Assembly (NCBI GenBank): GCA_050789255.1 | Contig: JBOZRQ010000011.1 | Coordinates: forward strand, 1 to 64,000 | Length of the DNA stretch: 64,000 bases | Source: JBOZRQ01 sp050789255 | GTDB taxonomy: Bacteria; Bacillota; Sulfobacillia; Symbiobacteriales; Symbiobacteriaceae | Direction: 5' to 3' | In this document: in pieces, positions 16,532-25,543 of the stretch | Layout: each line of letters opens with the position of its first letter | How positions within the stretch are numbered: position 1 is the stretch's first letter | Translations under genes and position numbers: made by a program | Notes under the pieces: generated by a model | The model's input: the letters and a program-made list of their open reading frames with translations, nothing else | The model's database searches: none | Told to the model about the DNA's origin: nothing

Positions 16532-16948
16532 GTGAAGCGACTCTCTTTGATCGTGATGGCGTTGGGTCTGGCTGTGACCGTCACAGGCTGCGGCAGCGCC
16601 ACACCGCCCGTTGCTCCGCACGCCGCCAAGGCTGAGGCTGCCACCGCGTTCACGGAGTCGGCGAAGGCCGGCGACATGGACGTCACGTTGACCGTAGACC
16701 CGCTCAAGGTCGGTGAGAACCGAATCATTGTCACCGTGTCTGATCCCACCGTGAAGGCGGTGGAAGCCCAGGTAATTATGGCCACCATGGGCCACGGCCG
16801 TGTGCTGGACCTCGAGCAGGCAGCCCCGGGCCGCTTTGAGATCAAGACGTCGACCATTGAGATGGAAGGCCGCTGGATGATTCGTGTGAAGGCTACCCCG
16901 GCAACGGGGGAGGCTAAAGATACTACCTTTCACCTGGTCGTGAAGTAA
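16532..16948 (+). CDS. YtkA-like lipoprotein
   Basis: Lipoprotein of about 138 residues: hydrophobic signal with lipobox VTGC, Ala-rich linker, then an immunoglobulin-like domain. The block MDVTLTVDPLKVGENRI, then MATMGHGR and MEGRWMIRV, fits the YtkA-like/FixH-type family often found beside copper proteins and respiratory enzymes. The start is placed at GTG 16532, because AGGTGAT sits just upstream; GTG 16523 or ATG 16526 would overlap that ribosome site. It lies 67 bp after the copper enzyme, which it may metallate, as an inference from family habit. Confidence 0.78.
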   Translation: MKRLSLIVMALGLAVTVTGCGSATPPVAPHAAKAEAATAFTESAKAGDMDVTLTVDPLKVGENRIIVTVSDPTVKAVEAQVIMATMGHGRVLDLEQAAPGRFEIKTSTIEMEGRWMIRVKATPATGEAKDTTFHLVVK

Positions 16949-16957
16949 GTTCTCTAA

Positions 16958-16970
16958 CCTAGTACTTTCG
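16958..16970. promoter_or_regulatory. 13-bp site, copy 1 (upstream of sensor kinase)
   Basis: CCTAGTACTTTCG. Its exact reverse complement occurs at 20612-20624. Each copy ends 77 bp before the start codon of the following gene (sensor kinase 17048, chemoreceptor 20702). Candidate binding site for the NarL-type regulator encoded between them. Confidence 0.35.
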
Positions 16971-17047
16971 TGTCTACCCGCCTGAAGGCCATTGGGGCTA
17001 TCATGGCGGGTGTCGGCACATCTAGGCGCCGTAGGAGGCGAACGATC

Positions 17048-18829
17048 GTGTCGTCCGCAATCGCCTGGCATCTGCCTCTGATCGCTGTGGGGGTCGGCTT
17101 TCACCTATCGGTTAGTTGGGCCTTGCTCTGGCGGTACTTTCAGGCCCGGGAGCGCTCGCTCCTTACCTGGGGGATCGCCTGGCTCGTACTTTCACTGCAC
17201 GTTCTTGGCATGTTTCTGACCCAGATGGGGCTCGGCCCGGGCGCCCAGGCGCTGCGGGACCTGAGCTTCGCTGCCGCGTCCATCGCCCTGTTCGCCGGAC
17301 AAGTGGAGCGCCAGGGCCGCTGGCTTCAGCCCAGCGCCCGCACGGCGGCCAACACCGCGATCGTCGTGGGGCTCTCCGTGGTCGCCGGCATGGCCATCGG
17401 CAAACCGCTGACCGCAGCCTCCGCGACGCTCTCGCTGATGGCCCTGGGCGGCGCCGCCTGGCTGGGGCGCCCATCGGGGAACGAGCGGCACGACGCTGTC
17501 CGCTGGCTGATCTCCGCCGCCTACGTGGCCGGCGCTGCCCGCGGCCTCATCTATATGCTTCCGTTAGACGCCCATTATGCAGTCCCTGTAGAGATCAGCG
17601 GCCACGCCATCTTCTCGCTGCTGTTCTCCGCTGCGGTCACTTACCAGGCCTGGGAGCATGAACGGGCGCTGCGCTATTTCTCTCGGACCCTGGAGCGGCT
17701 GAACCGGCCGCTGTCGCTGCAATCCGCCCTGGATGAGTCGCTCAAGCTGGTCGCCGAAGCGCTCGGCGTGGTTGAGGGCTGGATCATCCTGCGCGAGGAG
17801 GGGCGCGGCAACGCGCAAGGCCGGTGGACCATCGGGGCGGCCCTGGGCTTCCCGGAGTGGGCCAAGCACGGCCTGAACGGCGCACCGTTTCCGATCGATA
17901 CCTGCCTTTGCCTGCGTCCGATCGACCCGGATGTGCTGGTGACAACGCTGCGTGACCTGCCCTGTGTGCGGGCCTCCATCGATGTCGGCCACGCATCCGG
18001 GCGCCACGTTACCATTCCCCTGGGGTCCGACGGCGAGGTGCAGGGCATTATGAGCCTGCTGATCCCGCCGGGCCGCCTGATTGACGCCGGACTCATCGAC
18101 CTGCTGACCGCCCTGGGTGAGCAGATCGGCCTGGCGATCGACCGGGCACGGGTGTACGATGAGTTACGGGCCAAGGAAGAGGTCCGGGGCCGGATCCTCT
18201 CCCAGTTGATTACTGCGCAGGAGGATGAGCGGCGCCGCATCGCCCGGGAACTCCACGATGAGACCGGCCAGGCGCTGACCGCCCTGGTGGTCAACCTGGA
18301 CTTCCTGGTGCGAAATCCGGTCGACGACCGGACGCTGCGCATGCGGCTCTCCTCGGTGCGCGACATGGCCGAGGCGACCCTGGCCGAAGTGCGCCGGGTG
18401 ATCCACGAGATGCGCCCCTCGGTGCTCGATGACCTGGGCCTGGAGGCCGCGGTGCGGTGGCTGGTCCGCCGGTACGAGCCCAGCGGCCTGCAGGTTTCGG
18501 TTGAGTTCTGCGGCGGCGCCGGGCGACTGCCGGGTCCGCTGGAGATTACCGTGTTCCGGCTGGTCCAGGAGGCCTGCACCAATACGGTGAAGCATGCCGC
18601 CGCCCGGCGGCTCTGGGTGAAGGTGACCCAGTCCGGGCAGTGGCTGACGGTAGAGGTCGGCGATGACGGCCGCGGGATCGGGCCCAGCAACACCAGCTCC
18701 GGCATGGGGCTGACCGGACTGAAGGAGCGGGTCGCTCTGATGGGCGGGACCCTCCGGGTGGCGAGCACCCCCGGGGAGGGAACCGTGCTTCAGGCAGAAC
18801 TGCCCCTGGGGGCTGCCGGCGTGGCCTAA
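17048..18829 (+). CDS. NarX-type membrane sensor histidine kinase
   Basis: Kinase of 593 residues. About seven hydrophobic segments (to about residue 200) form a putative sensor, then comes a GAF-like region (220-370), a HisKA_3 dimerisation helix and an HATPase_c domain. The phosphorylated His is in ARELHDETGQ, typical of the NarX/DegS class. The N-box is VQEACTNTVKHAAA, and the G-boxes are DDGRGI and GMGLTGLKERV. GTG 17048 has TAGGAGGCG upstream. It is followed after 19 bp by its response regulator. The location behind a NirK-like enzyme suggests it senses a respiratory or redox signal, which is an inference. Confidence 0.92.
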   Translation: MSSAIAWHLPLIAVGVGFHLSVSWALLWRYFQARERSLLTWGIAWLVLSLHVLGMFLTQMGLGPGAQALRDLSFAAASIALFAGQVERQGRWLQPSARTAANTAIVVGLSVVAGMAIGKPLTAASATLSLMALGGAAWLGRPSGNERHDAVRWLISAAYVAGAARGLIYMLPLDAHYAVPVEISGHAIFSLLFSAAVTYQAWEHERALRYFSRTLERLNRPLSLQSALDESLKLVAEALGVVEGWIILREEGRGNAQGRWTIGAALGFPEWAKHGLNGAPFPIDTCLCLRPIDPDVLVTTLRDLPCVRASIDVGHASGRHVTIPLGSDGEVQGIMSLLIPPGRLIDAGLIDLLTALGEQIGLAIDRARVYDELRAKEEVRGRILSQLITAQEDERRRIARELHDETGQALTALVVNLDFLVRNPVDDRTLRMRLSSVRDMAEATLAEVRRVIHEMRPSVLDDLGLEAAVRWLVRRYEPSGLQVSVEFCGGAGRLPGPLEITVFRLVQEACTNTVKHAAARRLWVKVTQSGQWLTVEVGDDGRGIGPSNTSSGMGLTGLKERVALMGGTLRVASTPGEGTVLQAELPLGAAGVA

Positions 18830-18848
18830 CTGTGAAGGGGTGCAAACC

Positions 18849-19502
18849 ATGACCATCCGTGTCTTGATCTGCGATGACCACATGATGGTGCGGCAAGGGG
18901 TCCATATGGTGCTTCAGTCGGAGACGGACATCGAGCTGGTTGCGGAGGCCGGCCGCGGCCTCGAGGCCGTTCAGATGGCGGAAATCCACAAGCCCGACGT
19001 GGTGATCATGGACATCTCCCTCCCCGACATCAGCGGCATTGAGGCCACTCGTCGGATCAAGGCGGCTCTGCCCGGCGTGCGGGTGATCGGTCTGACCATG
19101 CACGAGGAGGAGCCCTATGTCATGGAGTTGCTCAAGGCTGGCGCCGACGGCTACATCGTCAAACGCTCTGCGGCCGCCGACCTGGTGAGCGCCATCCGCT
19201 CGGTGATGCAGGGGCAGGCGGTGCTCGACCCGGTGGTCACCCGGGCCGTCGTGTCGGGTTACGTAACCCACAAGGCCTCCCCCTCTCCCCAGAGCGACGA
19301 TCTGAACGCTCTTACGCCCCGCGAGCGAGAGATCCTGATCCTCGTGGCCGAGGGCAACACCAACGCCGAGATCGCCCGGCAGCTCTTCATCAGCGAGAAG
19401 ACGGTGCAGACCCACCGGTCCAACATCCTCGACAAGCTGGACATTCACGACCGGACCGAGCTGGTGCGCTTCGCCATCAGGCACGGACTTATTCAAGCGT
19501 AA
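18849..19502 (+). CDS. NarL/FixJ-type response regulator
   Basis: Regulator of 217 residues: receiver domain (about 1-120) with the acidic pair CDD near the start, phospho-acceptor Asp in VIMDISLPD, and the conserved Lys in IVKRS; then a LuxR-type helix-turn-helix (about 148-212) with LTPREREILILVAEG and NAEIARQLFISEKTVQTH. ATG 18849 follows GAAGGGG; a GTG nine bases earlier overlaps that site. It is the cognate partner of the kinase just upstream, and a strong terminator follows the gene. Confidence 0.95.
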   Translation: MTIRVLICDDHMMVRQGVHMVLQSETDIELVAEAGRGLEAVQMAEIHKPDVVIMDISLPDISGIEATRRIKAALPGVRVIGLTMHEEEPYVMELLKAGADGYIVKRSAAADLVSAIRSVMQGQAVLDPVVTRAVVSGYVTHKASPSPQSDDLNALTPREREILILVAEGNTNAEIARQLFISEKTVQTHRSNILDKLDIHDRTELVRFAIRHGLIQA

Positions 19503-19507
19503 ACAGT

Positions 19508-19542
19508 GTGGGCGAGCCCTTGCAGGCTCGCCCACCTTTTTT
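19508..19542 (+). terminator. Strong intrinsic terminator
   Basis: Perfect 11-bp GC-rich stem (19508-19518 with 19525-19535), six-base loop, then C and TTTTTT. Ends the kinase/regulator operon. Confidence 0.95.
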
Positions 19543-19586
19543 GTTGAACCGGTAAGAATCCGTCTGAAAGAGGGCAGGTACCACTC

Positions 19587-20588
19587 ATGGAAGCAACGTT
19601 CGTCACGCAGGCGTGGCCCGTCCAGGGGCCATGCTCCCTGGAGCCGATCAGGGGCGGCATCAACAGCAAGATCTGGCGGGTACACAGTCCAAGCGGTGAC
19701 TACATCCTGCGCCAATATCGGGCCACGGCGGACGTGGCCAAGGTGCGCTATGAGCTGGAGGTGCTCCGGCAGCTGGGCGCCATGCCGCTCTCCTTCGCCG
19801 TAGCTGTGCCCATTCCCACCAGGGCGGGCGACGTGCTGAGCGTCCGTGAAGGCGCCGTGCTCACCCTGGTCCGGGCGATCTCGGGCGCCAACCCCGACCG
19901 GGTCAGCACGTCCCACGCCGCCGTCGTTGGCGAGGCGCTGGGGGAGCTGGTGCAGGCCCTGGCCCGGGTCGCGGTGGCGCCGCCGGCGTCGGTCAAGGAC
20001 TACGGGCACACCGCGGAGATCCACCCGGCCGTGCCCGACCCGGCGGCGGCGCTGCTCGCCCTGCCGCTGGCGCCCGGGCAGGCGGAGCGCATGGCTCGGC
20101 TCCTGGAGGCCCAGCAGGCGCCAGTGCTGCAGGTGTACGCCGGGGGCGTCCCCCAGCAGCAGATCCACGGCGACTGGGTCTACGCCAACCTGCTCATGGA
20201 AAACGGACGCATCACCGGGGTGCTGGACTTTGAGTTCACCTGTCCCGACCTGCGGGCCATGGACCTGGCCAGCGCTCTCAGCGGCTGGACCATGACCGGG
20301 GCCAAGGGGCTGGCGCCCGGTCAGGAGTGGGAGCTTATCGAAGCCTTCGGGCAGGGCTACGCCCTCCGACAGCCCCTCACCCCCGCCGAGATCGACGCCC
20401 TGCCCCTGATGATCGGTCTGCGGCGCTCGGCCATTTACGCCAACCTGACCGGCCTCTACCTCGTGGGCAGTGCGCCCGTGGAGACCAGCCTCTACGCGGT
20501 CGAGTCAGCCCTGCAGGTCGAAGACTGGCTGGCCGTGAACGGTGCTGAGCTGCAGCGGCGGGCCCGCGGCTGGGGTCTAAAACCCTAG
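19587..20588 (+). CDS. Aminoglycoside-phosphotransferase-fold kinase
   Basis: Small-molecule kinase of 333 residues in the APH/choline-kinase superfamily. The N-terminal glycine loop region is GGINSKIWRV, and the catalytic loop is IHGDWVYANLL (HxDxxxxN) followed by the metal-binding DFE in GVLDFEF. Substrates in this superfamily include homoserine, choline, methylthioribose and antibiotics, and I cannot choose among them; the length suits homoserine kinase type II. It lies between the NarL-type regulator and a chemoreceptor but is separated from the former by a terminator, so it is probably expressed alone. Confidence 0.82.
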   Translation: MEATFVTQAWPVQGPCSLEPIRGGINSKIWRVHSPSGDYILRQYRATADVAKVRYELEVLRQLGAMPLSFAVAVPIPTRAGDVLSVREGAVLTLVRAISGANPDRVSTSHAAVVGEALGELVQALARVAVAPPASVKDYGHTAEIHPAVPDPAAALLALPLAPGQAERMARLLEAQQAPVLQVYAGGVPQQQIHGDWVYANLLMENGRITGVLDFEFTCPDLRAMDLASALSGWTMTGAKGLAPGQEWELIEAFGQGYALRQPLTPAEIDALPLMIGLRRSAIYANLTGLYLVGSAPVETSLYAVESALQVEDWLAVNGAELQRRARGWGLKP

Positions 20589-20611
20589 CAGCGCAACACA
20601 TCTGTCGAACT

Positions 20612-20624
20612 CGAAAGTACTAGG
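20612..20624. promoter_or_regulatory. 13-bp site, copy 2 (upstream of chemoreceptor)
   Basis: CGAAAGTACTAGG, the exact reverse complement of 16958-16970, again 77 bp before a start codon (20702). See the first copy. Confidence 0.35.
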
Positions 20625-20701
20625 CATTTCGCCTTATATCACCTGGAGTTCCATATATGTACATTTAAGGAGGAACGAACTTACACCACCGGAGGCACGA
20701 A

Positions 20702-22885
20702 ATGATCAAGGGATTGCGGCTGCGAACAAAGCTAATCGGACTGGTTGTGTTAATCGTTCTGGCCGTGGTGGGTTCCATGGGCGCCATCGCCGTCACGCAG
20801 AGTCAGAGACTGATTTTGGACGGGATCGAGCAGAGCGCCCAGGGACAGGTACGAGCCACGGTCTATCAACTGGAGGGCTGGCTCGCCGAGTTGGCCGCAG
20901 CGGTGGACACCTTTGCGGTCAGCGACGCTGTCCGCCGATACGACCCCGCCGCGCTGGATGCCGAGATGCGGGCAATGCTCGGTCGGCAAAAGGGATTGAC
21001 CAACATGTACGCCGCCAACGAGCAGGGGCAAATGCTGGTCATCGAGCGCAGCGGCACCGCCCTCAAGCCCGTGCAGCTCCCCGACGGCTACGACCCCCGC
21101 CAGCGGAGCTGGTACACCGCCGCCAAGTCCCAGGGCAAGGTCACTTTCTCACCGGTCTATGAGGACGCCTCCTCCAAGCAGTGGGTGACCACGGTGTCGG
21201 CGCCGGTGCATGACGCCCAGGGGCGGGTGATTGGCGTAGTCGGCAGCGACATCTACCTGGGCGATCTCACCAAGAAGGTGCTGGCGCTGAAGTTCGGAGA
21301 GACCGGCTACGCCTTCCTCGTGGACGGAAACGGGGTCTTCCTGGCCCACCCGGAGCAAAAGCTGCTGGCGACGAAGATCACCGATCTTCAGGGCACCTTC
21401 GGTGAAATCGGCAAGGCGATGATACAAGGGAAGAGCGGCTTTGAGCGATACGATTTCGAGGGTCAGGAGAAGTACATTCTCTACGCACCGATCGGGCTGG
21501 TGAACTGGTCCGTGGGCGTCACGATTCCCACGGGCGAGGTAGATGCACCGCTCAAGACGCTGGTGCGAAACCTACTCCTTACCGGAGCGGCAGCGCTGCT
21601 GATTGCGGCCGGGTTCATTGTGATGATGACGGTGCGCATCGTGCGCCCGATCCAGCAGATCAGCATGCAGCTTCAGGCGATGGCTGCCGGTGGTGGCGAC
21701 CTGACGCAGCGCCTGGTGGTGGCGACCTCGGACGAGGTCGGTCAGCTGGCTGACGGCTTCAACCGCTTCATGGCCAAACTGGCCGGTTTGCTCCAGGAGG
21801 TGGGCCAGGCTGCCGACCAGGTGAAGTCCGGTTCCGGCCAGATGGCCGCCTCTATGCGGCAGCAGGCGGAGGTCACCAGCCAGATGGCCTCAATGGTGGG
21901 CGACGTAGCCCTGGGCGCCCAGCAACAGACGGAGGCCGCGGCGCAGGCGCAGCGCTCTATGTCCGGGCTGAGCAGCGGCATCGCCCAGATCGCAGCGGGC
22001 ACCCGGAGCCAGGCTGCAACGGTGGATCAGACCCGCTCTCTGTCCGTGGAGATGGCCGAGGGCGTGCAGAGGGCGGTCGACCATGCGGGCAGCCTGGGGG
22101 CGGTGCTGGAGGCGAGCACAGTGTCCGCCGCCCGCGGCGACACGGCTGTATCGACCGTGGTCCAGCGCATGCAGGCGCTGCGAAGCGGCATGGATCAGAC
22201 CGTGGCCAGCGTGGAGGAGCTCAACCAGGGGTCCCGGCAGATCGGTGCCATTGTCGAGACGATCGGGGCGATCGCTTCCCAGACCAATCTGCTAGCGCTG
22301 AACGCTGCCATTGAGGCCGCGCGGGCCGGCGAACACGGGCGTGGCTTCGCCGTGGTGGCCGACGAGGTCCGAACCCTGGCGGAGCGCTCACGCACCTCCG
22401 CGGTGCAGATCTCCGGGATCATCCAGCAGCTCTCCGGGGCGATCGCCGCCACGGTTCAGGCGGTGCAGGCTTCCGGCGAGCAGGTGGGCAGCGCCGAGCA
22501 TGCGGCCCTGGAGGCCGGAACGATCCTCGCCGGCATCGGGCGTGAGGCCGAGGCGGCAAGGTCGAACACCGCCGAGCTCCGGGCGCTCGCCGATGAGCTG
22601 CGGCGTCGCAGCACTGCGGTGGGGGATGCCATGTCCGGCCTGGCCGCCGTCACCGAGCAGACCGCGGCCCTGACCGAAGCCATGGAGGCGGGCAGCCGGG
22701 AGGTCGAGGAGGCAGTGGCCCGCATGGCCACCATCAGCCAGACGACGGCTGCGGGGGCCGAGGAGGGCGCCGCAGCGGCCGAGGAGCTCAACGCCTCGCT
22801 CGAGGAGCTGACCGGCGCCTCCCACTCCCAGTCGGCGGCAGCCGACACCCTCCAGACGCTGGTCGCTCGGTTCAAGGTCAAGTAA
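20702..22885 (+). CDS. dCache methyl-accepting chemotaxis protein
   Basis: Transmembrane chemoreceptor of 727 residues. TM1 is about 10-30, an extracytoplasmic double-Cache ligand domain about 35-275 (with YDPRQRSWYTAAKSQGKV, the typical Cache block), TM2 about 288-308, HAMP about 310-360, then a long signalling coiled coil. The hairpin tip NLLALNAAIEAARAGEHGRG, which binds CheA and CheW, is intact. Cache domains of this kind often bind amino acids or small organic acids. GGAGG lies 6-10 bases before ATG 20702. No che genes are nearby; the receptor is an orphan in this window. Confidence 0.95.
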   Translation: MIKGLRLRTKLIGLVVLIVLAVVGSMGAIAVTQSQRLILDGIEQSAQGQVRATVYQLEGWLAELAAAVDTFAVSDAVRRYDPAALDAEMRAMLGRQKGLTNMYAANEQGQMLVIERSGTALKPVQLPDGYDPRQRSWYTAAKSQGKVTFSPVYEDASSKQWVTTVSAPVHDAQGRVIGVVGSDIYLGDLTKKVLALKFGETGYAFLVDGNGVFLAHPEQKLLATKITDLQGTFGEIGKAMIQGKSGFERYDFEGQEKYILYAPIGLVNWSVGVTIPTGEVDAPLKTLVRNLLLTGAAALLIAAGFIVMMTVRIVRPIQQISMQLQAMAAGGGDLTQRLVVATSDEVGQLADGFNRFMAKLAGLLQEVGQAADQVKSGSGQMAASMRQQAEVTSQMASMVGDVALGAQQQTEAAAQAQRSMSGLSSGIAQIAAGTRSQAATVDQTRSLSVEMAEGVQRAVDHAGSLGAVLEASTVSAARGDTAVSTVVQRMQALRSGMDQTVASVEELNQGSRQIGAIVETIGAIASQTNLLALNAAIEAARAGEHGRGFAVVADEVRTLAERSRTSAVQISGIIQQLSGAIAATVQAVQASGEQVGSAEHAALEAGTILAGIGREAEAARSNTAELRALADELRRRSTAVGDAMSGLAAVTEQTAALTEAMEAGSREVEEAVARMATISQTTAAGAEEGAAAAEELNASLEELTGASHSQSAAADTLQTLVARFKVK

Positions 22886-22900
22886 CACACAGAAACAAAG

Positions 22901-22935
22901 CGGGGCAGCGGACGAACCAATTCGTCCCTGCCCCG
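22901..22935. terminator. Bidirectional terminator between convergent genes
   Basis: Arms 22901-22916 and 22921-22935 pair with one bulged base, loop CCAA. The 16-base arm is identical to 30206-30221 in the terminator of the PAS kinase gene. It serves the chemoreceptor (plus) and the EAL gene (minus, T-rich TTTGTTT on that side). Confidence 0.8.
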
Positions 22936-22936
22936 T

Positions 22937-25309
22937 TTATGTTCGTTCACTCATGTACTTCCACGCTTCGTCGGGCGGCATCGGCTTGGCGAACAGGTAG
23001 CCTTGGACCTGGTCGCACCCCAGCCCCCGCAGACTGGTCAGTTGGTGCTGGGTCTCCACCCCCTCGGCCGTGGTGGTCAGGCCCAGACTTCGGGCGGCGC
23101 TCATGATCACCTGGATCACAGCCCGGTCAGCTCCGGGCTCCAGGAGACCTCGCATGAAGCAGCGGTCGATCTTCAGGCCGTCCACGGGCAGCCGCGACAG
23201 GTAGCTGAGGGAGGAAAAGCCGGTCCCAAAGTCGTCCAGGACAACGCGAATCCCCATGCTCTTTAGCTCGCTCACCAGGGAGATGGCGCGCTTGGGGTCC
23301 TGCATGGTGGCGGTCTCGGTGATCTCAAGCTGTAGGGACGAAGGCGAGAGCTGGCAGTCCGTAAGGATGGCGGCGACCTCCCCCGGCAAGTTGCCCGCCG
23401 AAAGCTGCCTGGCCGACAGGTTGACGCTCATGTATAAGTCCCGCGCCGTCTCGCTCTGAAGCCGCCATAGCGCCAACTGCCGGCATGCGGACCCCAGGAT
23501 CCAGAGCCCCAAATGCAGGATGAAGCCGGTCTCCTCGGCCAGCTGAATGAATTCGCCCGGCGGGACGGCGCCCAGGGTCGGGTGATGCCAGCGGGCCAAC
23601 GCCTCAAAGCCGGCCAACTGCCCGGTGGAGAGACAGATGATCGGCTGGTAGCACAGGCTGACCTGGCCCCGTTCAACGGCATGCGGCAGGTCGGAGCTCA
23701 AGGTGAGCCGGCGCAGCGCAGCGCCGTTGGTCTCCTCGTTGGCCAGGAAGACGGAGCCACGCCCGAGCCGGAGCGCCTCCGCCAGGGCCAGGTAAGCCCG
23801 GCGGATCAAATCTTGGGGCGGCTCACACCGGTCGCCCAGAACCATGCCGATGGTAGGGGTGACCAGAATCTCTTCCCGGTGCAGGGGCAAGGGCGCTGCA
23901 AAAGCCTGTTGCACCTGGGCTGCCGCCTCATGGAGCGCACGGACGCCGCCCCGTGCCGGCAGGTACGACGCGAAAATGGTGCCTACCAGCCGGGCCGTCA
24001 AGTCGAACGGAAGTGCGGACAGGCGCCCGGCCATGGCACGCAGCAACAGGTCGCCGCTCTCAAAGCCAAGCCTGGGGTTTACCCGTTCCAGGCCATCCAG
24101 GTCGATCACCAGGAGCGCTACCGGCTCTCCGGAGCGCATGAACTGCTCCACTCGCTCAACAAACAGCCTGCGCCTGGGCAGCCCGGTCACCTCGTCGTGG
24201 TGAGCCTGGTGCCACAGGCGTTCTTCCGCAGCCTTGCGCTCCGAGATATCCCGGCTGACCGTCTGGATCTGAGCGACCCGTCCATCCTTGTCCAGCACAG
24301 GGGAGATGCGGGTCTCCACCCAAAGGTACTCCCCGTCAGCCTTGCGCAGACGCAGCTCCGTTGTGCCCGAGACCCCCTGAAGGGCCGCATCCCGGAATGG
24401 GACAAGGTTCTGTAGTTGGTCCAGCAGGGGAGACCGTGGGGAGTCGCACAGCCACTCCTGTGGGGTGTAGCCCAGAAGCCTCTCCACGGAGGGGCTGACG
24501 TATAGCAGCGTACCGTCGGCGTCGTACAGCAGCACCAGGTCACGCAGGCTGTCAGCCAGCAGCCTGTAGTGTGCGTCCCGATCCTTCAGGGCGCGGCCCA
24601 GTGGGAGTCGGGTCATCCAGACTGCAGAGCAGGTCACCGCGGCGGCGATTACCGTAATCAAGGCCTCGTTGATCAGCCACCGACCGGATGGGACGCGGCC
24701 CGGAACCAACTGGCTAAACAGGAGGTCCGCAAAATGCGTAGTGAGGATTGCCGCTCCCATGGCCAAGGAGGCGAAGGCGTAGCGCCCCGCCCGCCCGCGG
24801 GAGGGGGATTGCAGGTCAGCCGGAAGGGCGAGAAACGCTGCTACTACGATGGCGCAACTGGCGGGAACGGACAGCAGAGCCGCCGGGTGCGCGCGGCTTA
24901 CATACACATTGAGCGCCGCCATGGAGATGTAGTGGACGGCGACCACGGCAGCCCCGGCAAGCACCCCGGAAACGGCCCGCCATACGGTGCGGGACCGCCA
25001 TATCGTCACTGCAAACGCAGCCCCCGCACCTGCAAAGGCGGTCACCCAGGCGAGCACAACGCCGGTAAGGTTGTAAGCAGCCGCGGTATGCGCGTAGGCC
25101 GACATGCCCAGGAAGTGGACGGCCCAAATGCCGGTCCCCAGGGCGCCGCTCATGATGAGCCATTGCTGAAGCAGGCCGTTCTCCTGCTTCCGGCAATGGA
25201 GGTCAAACGCTGCGGAGGCCGCCAACACGGCAGCGCTTCCGGACAGGATAACGAACTGGTGTCCGCTCAAAAACAAGGGCCAGGTGTCCACGACCAGAAT
25301 CTTTGCCAT
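22937..25309 (-). CDS. MHYT-PAS-GGDEF-EAL c-di-GMP protein
   Basis: Membrane protein of 790 residues. Seven N-terminal helices carry MHYT-type motifs (VHFLGM, VHYISM, THFAD), thought to bind copper and sense oxygen, CO or NO. A PAS domain follows (about 248-355), then a degenerate GGDEF domain (370-520; the active-site block reads RLVGTIF) and an EAL domain (530-785). The EAL residues are intact: FEALARW, SVNLSARQL, EITETATM, DDFGTGFSS and AEGVET. It should therefore hydrolyse c-di-GMP, with the GGDEF part regulatory. ATG 25309 follows GGGGGAG. Together with the cyclase at 198 it gives the window both arms of c-di-GMP turnover. Confidence 0.93.
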   Translation of the reverse strand: MAKILVVDTWPLFLSGHQFVILSGSAAVLAASAAFDLHCRKQENGLLQQWLIMSGALGTGIWAVHFLGMSAYAHTAAAYNLTGVVLAWVTAFAGAGAAFAVTIWRSRTVWRAVSGVLAGAAVVAVHYISMAALNVYVSRAHPAALLSVPASCAIVVAAFLALPADLQSPSRGRAGRYAFASLAMGAAILTTHFADLLFSQLVPGRVPSGRWLINEALITVIAAAVTCSAVWMTRLPLGRALKDRDAHYRLLADSLRDLVLLYDADGTLLYVSPSVERLLGYTPQEWLCDSPRSPLLDQLQNLVPFRDAALQGVSGTTELRLRKADGEYLWVETRISPVLDKDGRVAQIQTVSRDISERKAAEERLWHQAHHDEVTGLPRRRLFVERVEQFMRSGEPVALLVIDLDGLERVNPRLGFESGDLLLRAMAGRLSALPFDLTARLVGTIFASYLPARGGVRALHEAAAQVQQAFAAPLPLHREEILVTPTIGMVLGDRCEPPQDLIRRAYLALAEALRLGRGSVFLANEETNGAALRRLTLSSDLPHAVERGQVSLCYQPIICLSTGQLAGFEALARWHHPTLGAVPPGEFIQLAEETGFILHLGLWILGSACRQLALWRLQSETARDLYMSVNLSARQLSAGNLPGEVAAILTDCQLSPSSLQLEITETATMQDPKRAISLVSELKSMGIRVVLDDFGTGFSSLSYLSRLPVDGLKIDRCFMRGLLEPGADRAVIQVIMSAARSLGLTTTAEGVETQHQLTSLRGLGCDQVQGYLFAKPMPPDEAWKYMSERT

Positions 25310-25435
25310 GGTGAACTCCCCCTCAGCCCTTAGTGAACCGGCGCAGAATCCCGCGACTGTGCAGCCTGAACACCGTTCTCCGGACGCTACCCCAAAGGAG
25401 CAAGGATCGTGCCAACCCCACCAATCTTCGTGAAA

Positions 25436-25480
25436 GACAAAAAGACGGGCTGTCGCGACCCTTAGGTCGGACAGCCCGTC
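25436..25480 (-). terminator. Intrinsic terminator of the sigma-54 activator gene
   Basis: Outer 11-bp perfect stem (25444-25454 with 25470-25480) and inner 5-bp stem (25456-25460 with 25465-25469). On the minus strand it is followed by TTTTTGTCTTT. Confidence 0.9.
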
Positions 25481-25543
25481 CGTGGCTTGGTGTCTATATC
25501 CTGGTCAGAGGTCGTTGTCCAAATTCTGGGCAAATGTCCAGCG

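Noticed and set aside
15259..16857. 532-codon open frame antisense to the copper lipoprotein gene
   Set aside because: Valine/aspartate-rich shadow of a codon-biased gene; spans a terminator and two genes on the other strand.
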